From: Planctomycetota bacterium
Lineage (GTDB): Bacteria > Planctomycetota > UBA8108
Assembly: GCA_002695115.1 (NCBI GenBank)
Contig: NZOA01000027.1
Span: 90,339-97,931 of the forward strand
DNA: 7,593 nt
Direction of reading: 5' to 3'
Positions 1 through 5,530 of this stretch are shown here, one piece after another. Both the position numbers and the translations under genes were made by a program. Under the pieces are notes generated by a model, which searched no databases, had not been told where the DNA came from, and saw only the letters and a list, made by a program, of their open reading frames with translations. Every line of letters begins with the position of its first letter. The first letter of the stretch is position 1.

Positions 1-774
1 GCCACCATGGCCATGGCCGAGCTGCTCATGATGTCCAACGACTTCCAGCTCAAGCGCTCCGTCAGGGAAGCCACCAAGCTCTGCCTGAGGGCCCAGAACG
101 ACGGGCGAGGCTGGCGCTACGGGATCAAGCCCGGCGACAACGACACCTCGGTGACGGGCTGGATGGTCCTGGCGCTGAAGACAGCTAAGCAATGCCGCCT
201 GGGACTTCCGAAAGAGGTGTTCCGGAGTTCCTTCGAGGGCGCCCTGAAGTGGTTCGATTACGCCACGGCCTCCAACGGCAAGACCGGCTACAACGTGCCC
301 GGAGATGAGGGCTCCCGGCTGGCGACGGGGCATCCGGATCCCTACCCCTTCTCCAAGGACCTCTCCTGCATGACCGCAGTCGGCGTACTCTGCCGCCTCT
401 TCGCCGGCGAGAGCCGCAAGGACGCCTCCATTCGCTCGGGCGTTGATATCCTCTCGCAGCAACCACCGATGTGGCGCGAACAGAAAGGCCGCTCGCTCTC
501 CAGCATCAACATCTACTACTGGTACTACGCCACCTACGCCATGTTCCAATACGGCGGCAAGCCCTGGCAGGCGTGGAACCGGAAGATGCAGCGGGCCCTG
601 GTCGATACCCAGAGGGCCGAGTACAAGGACGATTCCCCCGAGGTGGACGGCAGCTGGGATCCCATTGGTGAATGGGGCATCTCAGGCGGCCGGGTCTACT
701 CCACCGCCCTGGGGGCCATGACCCTCGAGGTCTACTACCGCTTCGAGCGCCAGCAGGAAGGCATCGGCCTATAG
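1..774 (+). CDS. Terpene-cyclase-like (prenyltransferase/squalene-oxidase repeat) protein, C-terminal part
   Basis: This is the C-terminal part of a larger protein. The frame is open to base 1, and the ATG codons at 7 and 13 have no ribosome binding site in view, so the true start is probably upstream. About 256 residues are visible, ending at TAG 772-774. Numbering from the Met at base 7, the segment GWRYGIKPGDNDTSVTGW (about 35-52) and a C-terminal segment with SWDP, EWG and GGRVYSTALG followed by LEVYYR are typical of the alpha/alpha-toroid repeats shared by squalene cyclases, prenyltransferases and alpha-2-macroglobulin-like proteins. The DNDTS stretch recalls the DxDDTA acid motif of class II terpene cyclases but is one Asp short, so cyclase activity is doubtful. 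Such proteins are common as uncharacterised paralogues in Planctomycetota-like genomes (recalled, not searched). It is convergent with the next gene, 53 bp away. Fold is fairly sure; function is not. Confidence 0.75.
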   Translation, partial: ATMAMAELLMMSNDFQLKRSVREATKLCLRAQNDGRGWRYGIKPGDNDTSVTGWMVLALKTAKQCRLGLPKEVFRSSFEGALKWFDYATASNGKTGYNVPGDEGSRLATGHPDPYPFSKDLSCMTAVGVLCRLFAGESRKDASIRSGVDILSQQPPMWREQKGRSLSSINIYYWYYATYAMFQYGGKPWQAWNRKMQRALVDTQRAEYKDDSPEVDGSWDPIGEWGISGGRVYSTALGAMTLEVYYRFERQQEGIGL

Positions 775-827
775 ATCACGCGAAGCTCCCGCAGATCCGC
801 CTGGCCAGGACCGGGGGGACCACCGGC

Positions 828-1775
828 TCAGAAGGAGGCCAGGTGGGCCACCAGCTTCCACATACCCAGGACCTGCTTCTTCGGATAGACCTCGGCGGTG
901 TAGTTCAGGTTGAGCGGCTGCAAACGCACCTTGCCGCCGGGGTCGAAAAAAACCTGCCGGAAGGTGACCTCTCCATCCCCTTCGACGGGAGACCGGCGCC
1001 TGACCAGGGCGAAATCACGGCTGCGCAGGGGCTCCCCGGAAAATACGGCCAGATCCCCTTCCGCGAAGCTCGGCCTGACAGGCGCCTCCATGCTGTCGCC
1101 GACCACGTGAATCCCGAAAGCTCCATCGTCCTGCACCGAGGGGAGGAAGAGAAACTCTTCGGGCTCCCCCACAGGCTTTCCCGCATCGTCAAAATCATCC
1201 GGATAGCCGTCGGCAACGGTGCCGAGGATAGGAATTCCCTGGCGGGCGTCCGCCTCGCCACCGGGAGCCTGCCCGCGCTGGGCTTCGGCCAGGGCCTGGT
1301 TGAGGCGCGCCAGCTGTGCCTCGAGGGCCTGGATGCGCCCCTCCTGGAAAGCCAGGAAATGGTTCGCCGGCAGCCGCAGCAGCTTGGCGATCTTCTCAGC
1401 CAGGCCGGGCTCCAGCCCTCTTTTTCCATCCTCGATATCCCGGACCTGGTATTTCTGAACCCCGAGCTTCAGGGCGACATCCTCTACGGAGAGATGCCGG
1501 TTCCTGCGCTGGCTGCGAATCTCCTTGCCCAGCGAGCCGGGAAGCCTCGGCTCGATGACGCCACCGGAGGGCTCCTCCCCCCCAGTGAAGAAATACGAGG
1601 GCTCCACACCGAGGGCCTCGGCTATGCGAGCGAGGACCCTGGTATCGATACGGCGCTGCCCCTTCTCCAGCCGCGACATCTGCGACTGCGAGAGCCCGAT
1701 CTTCTCGGCCAGATCCTTGGCCGACATCTGGATCCGCTCGCGTAGGATCTTCACCTCGAGACCGATGTCGAGCAT
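828..1775 (-). CDS. Tandem XRE helix-turn-helix / S24 (LexA-like) transcriptional regulator
   Basis: Predicted 315-residue DNA-binding repressor. Residues about 6-60 form a canonical XRE helix-turn-helix (LAEKIGLSQSQMSRLEKG), and about 82-140 form a second one (VALKLGVQKYQVRDIEDG). A short coiled coil follows (about 144-167) and then a LexA/CI-type S24 domain (about 180-310). The S24 nucleophile is present in GDSM (Ser228). The position of the catalytic Lys is Arg (EVTFRQV, Arg273), and the Ala-Gly cleavage bond is replaced by Asp189-Gly190 in GTVADGYP. Family knowledge says Ser, Lys and Ala-Gly are all needed for self-cleavage, so this protein probably acts as a non-cleaved repressor or dimer. 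The ATG at 1775 has GGGAGG 3 bases upstream and GGGAG 10 bases upstream. The gene stands alone, with its own promoter-like region carrying three copies of a putative operator, so autoregulation is likely. Its targets are unknown. It could be a stress or developmental regulator; no phage genes are nearby. Confidence 0.9.
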   Translation of the reverse strand: MLDIGLEVKILRERIQMSAKDLAEKIGLSQSQMSRLEKGQRRIDTRVLARIAEALGVEPSYFFTGGEEPSGGVIEPRLPGSLGKEIRSQRRNRHLSVEDVALKLGVQKYQVRDIEDGKRGLEPGLAEKIAKLLRLPANHFLAFQEGRIQALEAQLARLNQALAEAQRGQAPGGEADARQGIPILGTVADGYPDDFDDAGKPVGEPEEFLFLPSVQDDGAFGIHVVGDSMEAPVRPSFAEGDLAVFSGEPLRSRDFALVRRRSPVEGDGEVTFRQVFFDPGGKVRLQPLNLNYTAEVYPKKQVLGMWKLVAHLASF

Positions 1776-1789
1776 GCGCCTCCCGCTCC

Positions 1790-1856
1790 CTTGGGTAAAA
1801 TGAACCAGCCCCTGCTACATCTTACCAAAAACGCAATTTCTTGCAATCTACCCAAG
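1790..1856. promoter_or_regulatory. Three copies of a 13-bp element, candidate operator of the XRE/S24 regulator
   Basis: A 13-bp element with consensus YTTKGGTARRWTG occurs three times: CTTGGGTAGATTG on the - strand at 1856-1844, TTTTGGTAAGATG on the - strand at 1830-1818, and CTTGGGTAAAATG on the + strand at 1790-1802. The outer copies are inverted relative to each other and match at 11 of 13 positions; the middle copy matches the + copy at 10 of 13. Centres lie 26 and 28 bp apart. The first copy overlaps the presumed -35, the second covers the -10, and the third sits over the leader next to the ribosome binding site. This is what an autoregulated repressor operator would look like. Binding by the neighbouring regulator is inference. 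Confidence 0.45.
1819..1846 (-). promoter_or_regulatory. Putative sigma70-type promoter of the XRE/S24 regulator
   Basis: On the - strand, TTGCAA (1846-1841) and TAAGAT (1824-1819) are separated by 16 bases. Each matches 4 of 6 positions of the -35 and -10 consensus. Transcription would start near 1812, giving a leader of roughly 37 bases before the ATG at 1775. The stretch is clearly more AT-rich than the surrounding coding DNA. The match is modest; the position is supported mainly by the repeated elements that overlap both boxes. Confidence 0.4.
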
Positions 1857-1894
1857 TCTCAGCAGTGTTACCGGAAGCTCAGACCTGAAAAATC

Positions 1895-2746
1895 TCAGGA
1901 TCCGGCTAAAAGCCATTGGATGAACAGCATCACACTGTTGAAAAGGGCATGAAAGAGGATTGCGAAATAGATACTGCGGGTCCTGTAATAAATATAGCCC
2001 AGGGCCAGGCCGACGAAAAACAGCGGCAGAAGAGCGAACAGGTTGAGGTGGATGGCCGCAAATACCGCGCTCGAGAAGACCAGGGCGGGAACGGTTCCCC
2101 ACCGGCTTCTGAACAGGCCGAAAAAAAATCCCCGGAAGATCAGCTCTTCCCACAGGGGCGCCAGCACCACGGCAGTGAAAACCAGCAGGGAGAGCTCCAG
2201 GATGTTCCCCTCGGCAATGGCGTCATTAAACATCTTCACGACCTCCTGGGGAATGAGCTCGTACCCCCGGGAATCGAGAAAATATTCCCAGAGAAACGAG
2301 GAAAGCAGCAGGGGTGAAAAGAAGAGGACAAAGAAGAGAACAACCGGCGGGAGGTTCGCCCAGGGTGCCCCGCAGAGTCCCAGGGTCGCGGCCGGCTGAC
2401 GCAAGAAGCCCACCACGATCTGCCAGATGACAAAAACGACCAGGCCGCCGCCGAGCAGGCTGGAAACAGTTATGTGGATGGCCATCCAGGGCAATTGTTC
2501 GAATCTGCCCTTGAGCAGTTCCTCGACGGCCATCGAGAATACGAAAATAATTCCGGGAAAGAGGAAGAAGGCCATCACTGCGACGATTGCCAGCGATTCA
2601 CTCCAGAGAGGAACCTCGGTGGCCGGCGCCGGGTGAAATCGAATCGCCGATCGGCTCGAATGCAAGAACTTCAAGCCGACAAGCGACAAGACGCTGAAGG
2701 CGCCCAGCAGAGCCAGTTCAAGGATGCTCACATGCTCATCCTGCAT
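1895..2746 (-). CDS. CPBP family intramembrane metalloprotease (CAAX protease-like)
   Basis: Predicted 283-residue multi-pass membrane protein of the CPBP/Abi family (Rce1-like glutamate intramembrane proteases). The three family motifs are intact near the C-terminus: EELIFR (Glu200, Glu201, Arg205), FAAIH (His233) and HALFN (His266, Asn270). Hydrophobic segments lie at about 7-26, 50-72, 90-112, 133-158, 184-198, 218-232, 236-252 and 256-280. The chosen ATG at 2746 lies 13 bp after the thiG stop, with GGAAG just upstream. A longer frame starting at 2854 would overlap thiG by 95 bases with a non-hydrophobic, Arg/Ser-rich extension, so I reject it. Close spacing implies co-transcription with thiS and thiG. 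CPBP proteins act in prenyl-protein processing, bacteriocin maturation or immunity, and anti-sigma factor cleavage; the substrate here cannot be told. The family call is firm because all catalytic motifs are present. Confidence 0.9.
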   Translation of the reverse strand: MQDEHVSILELALLGAFSVLSLVGLKFLHSSRSAIRFHPAPATEVPLWSESLAIVAVMAFFLFPGIIFVFSMAVEELLKGRFEQLPWMAIHITVSSLLGGGLVVFVIWQIVVGFLRQPAATLGLCGAPWANLPPVVLFFVLFFSPLLLSSFLWEYFLDSRGYELIPQEVVKMFNDAIAEGNILELSLLVFTAVVLAPLWEELIFRGFFFGLFRSRWGTVPALVFSSAVFAAIHLNLFALLPLFFVGLALGYIYYRTRSIYFAILFHALFNSVMLFIQWLLAGS

Positions 2747-2759
2747 GGCTTCCAGACCT

Positions 2760-3614
2760 TCAGGATGACCCTGTGCCGTCGACCATGCCCTCGCTGGGGC
2801 TCGATGCGTTGGCGTAGAGCTTCCGCTCGATACGGCCGGCCTGGTACGCCTCACGGCCCGCCAGGAGGGCGTTCTTCATCGCCCGCGCCATGCGCACAGG
2901 ATCCCGGGCGAGCGCGATGCCGCTGTTGAGAAGGACTCCTTCAACTCCGAGTTCCATGGCAATCGCGACATCCGAGGCCGTCCCGACACCGGCATCGACG
3001 ATGACGGGCGTGTCGATCGTATCGAGAATGATACGGATATTGTTGGGGTTGAGGATCCCCTGCCCCGAGCCGATCGGAGAGCCGGCCGGCATGACGCTGG
3101 CCGCCCCCGCCTCAGCGAGATGCCGGGCAAGGATCGGATCATCCGAGGTATAGGTGAGAACCGTGAAGCCCTCGGCGACCAGGGTGGCTGTCGCCTCGAG
3201 GGTAGCCACGGGATCGGGAAGAAGGGTCTTCTCATCGCCGAGCACCTCGAGCTTGATGAGATCGGTTTCCAGTAGCTCACGTCCCAGCCGGGCGTAGCGG
3301 CAGGCCTCCTCCGCGCTGTAGCAGCCGGCCGTATTCGGCAGGAGCGTGTACCTGTCGCGATCGAGGTGGCTGACGAGGCTCTTCTCGGGATCATCGAGGT
3401 TCGCGCGGCGAATCGCCACGGTGACCACCTCGCAGCCGGAAGCCTCGAGACACTCGTTCATCTCTTCATTGCTGGAATACTTCCCGGTACCTACGAAGAG
3501 GCGCGAGGTAAACCTGTACTGTCCGAGAACAAGGGCATCGTCCCTGGAATCGTCCGGCGCATCGGCAGACCCTTCCCGCTGCTCGATGTCCCGTATTTCA
3601 ACGCCTTGCGACAT
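2760..3614 (-). CDS. thiG: Thiazole synthase ThiG
   Basis: Cytoplasmic thiazole synthase that builds thiazole phosphate for thiamin from 1-deoxy-D-xylulose 5-phosphate, dehydroglycine and sulfur carried on ThiS thiocarboxylate. The 284-residue product shows the ThiG beta/alpha-barrel signature throughout: [34 protein letters not shown], the Schiff-base lysine in [10 protein letters not shown] (Lys121), [26 protein letters not shown] and GVLLNSGIA. The body is normal in length, but about 27 mostly polar, acidic residues precede the usual N-terminus ([13 protein letters not shown]). I chose the ATG at 3614 because GGAGG (3628-3624) lies 9 bases before it. A TTG at 3623 is also in frame but directly abuts that ribosome binding site. 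The start is 5 bp after the thiS stop, so translation is probably coupled. The dehydroglycine-forming enzyme (ThiH or ThiO), ThiF and ThiE are not in the window. Confidence 0.97.
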   Translation of the reverse strand: MSQGVEIRDIEQREGSADAPDDSRDDALVLGQYRFTSRLFVGTGKYSSNEEMNECLEASGCEVVTVAIRRANLDDPEKSLVSHLDRDRYTLLPNTAGCYSAEEACRYARLGRELLETDLIKLEVLGDEKTLLPDPVATLEATATLVAEGFTVLTYTSDDPILARHLAEAGAASVMPAGSPIGSGQGILNPNNIRIILDTIDTPVIVDAGVGTASDVAIAMELGVEGVLLNSGIALARDPVRMARAMKNALLAGREAYQAGRIERKLYANASSPSEGMVDGTGSS

Positions 3615-3619
3615 GGGTA

Positions 3620-3823
3620 TCAACCTCCACCGACAAAAGTCACGACCTCCACCTCGTCTCCATCAGAGAGGAGAGCCTCCTGGTGCGTACGCTTGGGAAC
3701 GATACTGCGGTTGACCTCGACCGCCACGCCCTCACCAGGCAACCGAAGAGCCTCGAGCATCTGCTCAATGGTCGTTCCGGTAGCGAAGGAATGGGTCTCA
3801 CCGTTAATCGTAACTTGCAGCAT
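3620..3823 (-). CDS. thiS: Sulfur carrier protein ThiS
   Basis: Small ubiquitin-fold sulfur carrier. Its C-terminal glycine is adenylated by ThiF, converted to a thiocarboxylate and delivers sulfur to ThiG. The 67-residue product has the expected length, begins with the beta-strand MLQVTINGE, contains the NRSIVPK and [13 protein letters not shown] segments, and ends in the required Gly-Gly. I chose the ATG at 3823 because it aligns with the family N-terminus, although the ribosome binding site there is weak. An in-frame ATG at 3883 would add 20 unconserved residues without a better site. It lies directly upstream of its partner thiG. I looked for a TPP riboswitch in the 176 bases upstream and did not recognise one, so regulation at this point is unclear. 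Confidence 0.93.
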   Translation of the reverse strand: MLQVTINGETHSFATGTTIEQMLEALRLPGEGVAVEVNRSIVPKRTHQEALLSDGDEVEVVTFVGGG

Positions 3824-3979
3824 CCTGCCAGGCAGCGGGCCGCAGGCGCCAGCCTGACCCGGTCCTCGTTCGAGACTGTCCATAAAGGCGGAATAGCCAC
3901 GAGAAGAGTAGCACAGGAACGCTCCGGGGAGAAACCAATTGCTCCCTCCCCAGGTGCGCTGAAGCCGCGATGGATTGGC

Positions 3980-3998
3980 CCCCGTGCGAAACGCGGGG
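3980..3998 (-). terminator. GC-rich hairpin just after the TPR lipoprotein gene, possible weak terminator
   Basis: An inverted repeat, CCCCG (3980-3984) with CGGGG (3994-3998) plus an inner CG/CG pair, starts 1 base past the TAA of the TPR gene. It could form a compact stem with an AAA/TTT loop and a 2-base bulge. There is no U-tract after it on the - strand, so it would be a weak or factor-assisted terminator, or only an RNA-stabilising end. The rest of the 176-base gap before thiS shows no feature I can support. Confidence 0.25.
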
Positions 3999-3999
3999 A

Positions 4000-4689
4000 T
4001 TACTCGTCGGCCGTGGCGGCCGTCCCGGTATCGACCTCGATTCCCAGCTTCTCGAGATAGAACAGGGCGTTGGACCTGTACTGCCGTCCGCCACGGGTGA
4101 GATACTCGCGGAAGTGCTTTACGGCATCGTCCTTGCGGCCCTGGAGATCGTAGATCGCCCCGAGGAAGTAGTAGGACTCCGGATTGTCCGGTTCAGCCAC
4201 GAGGGCCTTGCGAAAGGCGGCCTCGGCTCCAGGCAGATCTTTCTTCAACGCCAGGACATAGCCAAGGGCTGCGTTGATGCCGCTGTAGCGCTGCGCATCG
4301 GTCAGCTCAGCTGCCGTTCGAAAATTGACCTCGGCTCGATCGATCTCCCCCATCTTGAGATAGATGCGCCCTATATGGTAGCGATACTTGGGGATATCAG
4401 GACGCAGCTTGATCGCCTTCTTGAGGTTGCCTACGGCCTGGTTGAAGTCGCCTTTTTCGAAATGAACGCTGGCGATCTCGTAATGATAGTCATCTCTCTT
4501 GGGATACTCCTCAACCCTCGCCTGGAGGAACTCCAGGCGGCTGTCGAGGTACGAGTGGGTGGTTTCCTCAGAAAGCGAATACTGCTCCCGTTCATCGACA
4601 ATCGATTCACAGGCGCAAAGCAGTAAACAAACAATCGAAACCAGCGCGAGCGACCCCCAGCGAGGGGTCGTTTTGGTATTTTCAGACAT
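4000..4689 (-). CDS. TPR-repeat lipoprotein
   Basis: Predicted 229-residue lipid-anchored tetratricopeptide repeat protein. A hydrophobic signal peptide (about 12-26) ends in the lipobox LCAC, with Cys27 as the lipidated residue. After a linker come about four consecutive TPRs (about 62-200); readable helices include YHYEIASVHFEKGDFNQAV, YRYHIGRIYLKMGEIDRAE, and YYFLGAIYDLQGRKDDAV. The tail is short, acidic and Ala/Thr-rich. I chose the ATG at 4689 because it starts directly at a sensible signal peptide and has GGAGG 9 bases upstream and AAGGA adjacent. A longer in-frame start would bury the signal sequence. TPR lipoproteins usually scaffold envelope complexes, for example PilF-like or BamD-like proteins; no partner is evident here, so the role is unknown. 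It is separated from both neighbours by gaps over 140 bp, so it may be its own transcription unit. Confidence 0.85.
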   Translation of the reverse strand: MSENTKTTPRWGSLALVSIVCLLLCACESIVDEREQYSLSEETTHSYLDSRLEFLQARVEEYPKRDDYHYEIASVHFEKGDFNQAVGNLKKAIKLRPDIPKYRYHIGRIYLKMGEIDRAEVNFRTAAELTDAQRYSGINAALGYVLALKKDLPGAEAAFRKALVAEPDNPESYYFLGAIYDLQGRKDDAVKHFREYLTRGGRQYRSNALFYLEKLGIEVDTGTAATADE

Positions 4690-4726
4690 GTCCTTTTTCC
4701 TCCGAGACGGGACTTGTATACCTTTC

Positions 4727-4840
4727 ATCGGTATTCCCGGGAAAAAACTTGCCCGTGATACCACCCCGGTACCGATAATCCGCCCCAGCTCGCCAGTTCA
4801 CCCCGTCGGCCACCGCAGACCGCCGCCACTGGGGATTATC
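4727..4840 (-). promoter_or_regulatory. Leader region with overlapping inverted repeats upstream of the TPR lipoprotein
   Basis: The 149-bp gap between the uncharacterised gene and the TPR gene holds several inverted repeats that cannot all form at once. (A) GATAATCC 4774-4781 pairs with GGATTATC 4833-4840, followed on the inside by a CCAG/CTGG extension. (B) ATCGGTA 4727-4733 pairs with TACCGAT 4770-4776, with CCGGG/CCCGG inside after a 3-base bulge. (C) GGTAT 4730-4734 pairs with ATACC 4758-4762. A and B share 4774-4776; B and C share 4730-4733. On the - strand a run of six T lies in the loop of B and C. This could be a switching leader, a processed 3' end or chance in GC-rich DNA. I do not recognise a known riboswitch class. 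Confidence 0.3.
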
Positions 4841-5423
4841 AGAAGATGACCCCGCCCCGGCCCCCCGGCATGGCGCTCTTCTCGAGGTAGCTCTTGACCA
4901 TCCTGAGGACCTCCAGGTAGCTCTCCAGCTTCTCACTGAGCTTCCGGCAGGTCTCCCGGGAGGAAGGGTCAAAGGCAGCGGCCGTCCTGGCCGCTCGATT
5001 GTAGGCGTTGCGACCCTCGGCCACGTAGTACTCCAGCGGCTCCGAGAAGCTGACGATGATCCCTCCCACCCGCGACACCATCGCGGTGGGCGCCCGGCGG
5101 CTCTCGCTGCGAACCAGGGTCGGGAAGAAGCTGCACATGAAGAGAACGAAGTCGCCGATGTAGAGGTTCACCTCGAAGTTCCGCTCCGGTCCCTCCTTGC
5201 CCGCGGCGCAATCGATCATTCCCGGGAGGGCCCGCAGCGGCTTTCCTCCCAGGCTTCGCAGGCGATAGATATGATCGACATGGACAAAGCCGGGCAGCAT
5301 CTCTTCAGAGAGATGGCTGGCGATCTCCGGGGAGTAGAGATCGCTTCGACGGCGAAAGGCATCATTCACCGCATTGCTGAAGAGTTCACGGATAGGATGG
5401 TCTGGAGGAATCACCGGCGACAT
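4839..5423 (-). CDS. Conserved protein of unknown function
   Basis: A 194-residue soluble protein with no signal peptide or membrane segment. It is mostly helical by inspection: HPIRELFSNAVNDAF near the N-terminus, then HLSEEMLPGFVHVDHIYRLR (about 37-56), a central YIGDFVLFMCSFFPTLV (about 88-104), a YVAEGRNAYNRAA segment (about 133-145) and a C-terminal amphipathic helix LSEKLESYLEVLRMVKSYLE. This order of segments resembles an unnamed hypothetical family I recall from Acidobacteria-like and Planctomycetota-like genomes. The resemblance is from memory and gives no function. An in-frame TGA two codons before the ATG at 5423 means the start cannot lie further upstream. The site AGGTGAGCT before it is a moderate ribosome binding site. 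A small reading frame with a much stronger one overlaps its first 13 bases, so its translation may be coupled to that frame. Confidence 0.7.
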   Translation of the reverse strand: MSPVIPPDHPIRELFSNAVNDAFRRRSDLYSPEIASHLSEEMLPGFVHVDHIYRLRSLGGKPLRALPGMIDCAAGKEGPERNFEVNLYIGDFVLFMCSFFPTLVRSESRRAPTAMVSRVGGIIVSFSEPLEYYVAEGRNAYNRAARTAAAFDPSSRETCRKLSEKLESYLEVLRMVKSYLEKSAMPGGRGGVIF

Positions 5424-5518
5424 AGCTCACCTGCTGGTCTCATACCTCGGAAGCATTCTCCACCAGTAATTCTACAACCCATCCAGCCCACACCCCATTC
5501 AAAGATACCGTGAGTCAT
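5411..5518 (-). CDS. Possible 35-residue small protein or leader peptide bridging two genes
   Basis: An ATG at 5518 opens 35 codons and stops at TGA 5413-5411. The product starts MTHGIFEWGVGWMG and has Cys at 15, 22 and 33, two Trp and a basic end. The Shine-Dalgarno AGAGGAG lies 5 bases before the ATG and overlaps the stop codon of the HEAT lipoprotein gene. The frame ends 13 bases inside the next gene, in another frame. No other gene can use this Shine-Dalgarno, because the downstream gene has an in-frame stop just ahead of its ATG. Codon use (many GGT, GGA, AGA) is unlike the GGC/GGG-rich neighbours, which argues against a long-conserved protein. It may be a coupling device or a young small gene. 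A -10-like TAGAAT (5474-5469) inside it could instead serve the downstream gene, but no good -35 is visible. Confidence 0.35.
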   Translation of the reverse strand: MTHGIFEWGVGWMGCRITGGECFRGMRPAGELCRR

Positions 5519-5523
5519 TTAAA

Positions 5524-5530
5524 CTCCTCT
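5524..5530 (-). promoter_or_regulatory. Strong Shine-Dalgarno at the end of the HEAT/cyclophilin-like gene
   Basis: AGAGGAG on the - strand, 5 bases from the ATG at 5518, is the best ribosome binding site in the window. Its first base is shared with the TGA stop of the upstream gene. Ribosomes finishing that gene would therefore be placed to restart at the small frame, which is the basis for proposing termination-reinitiation coupling. Confidence 0.5.

Noticed and set aside
775..843. Possible bidirectional terminator between the convergent genes (CCTGGCC 800-806 with GGCCAGG 837-843)
   Set aside because: CTGGCCAG is itself a palindrome, one arm lies inside the regulator coding region, and no T-run follows on either strand.
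672..1745. Long + strand open frame opposite the XRE/S24 regulator
   Set aside because: It is the antisense shadow of a GC-rich gene whose - strand product has clear domains; the + product shows no recognisable fold.
828..1775. Prophage remnant suggested by an S24-type repressor
   Set aside because: No integrase, excisionase, Cro-like divergent gene, structural gene or attachment site is visible, and the neighbours are chromosomal housekeeping genes.
1884..1899. Hairpin CCTGA/TCAGG at the end of the CPBP gene as a terminator
   Set aside because: The stem is only 5 bp and overlaps the stop codon; the T-run is in the loop rather than after the stem.
1800..1952. Small + strand frame starting in the regulator's promoter region
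   Set aside because: No Shine-Dalgarno precedes it, and it runs antisense into the 3' end of the CPBP gene.
2747..2854. Upstream extension of the CPBP gene to a start at 2854
   Set aside because: It would overlap the thiG coding region by 95 bases with low-complexity Arg/Ser/Pro residues. The ATG at 2746 fits the end of thiG and begins just ahead of the first membrane segment.
3824..3883. N-terminal extension of ThiS starting at ATG 3883
   Set aside because: The extra 20 residues match nothing in the family, there is no ribosome binding site, and the 67-residue form already has the usual ThiS length.
3870..3950. Promoter for thiS
   Set aside because: TTGGTT and TACTCT are 22 bases apart, and other pairings match the consensus at too few positions to support a call.
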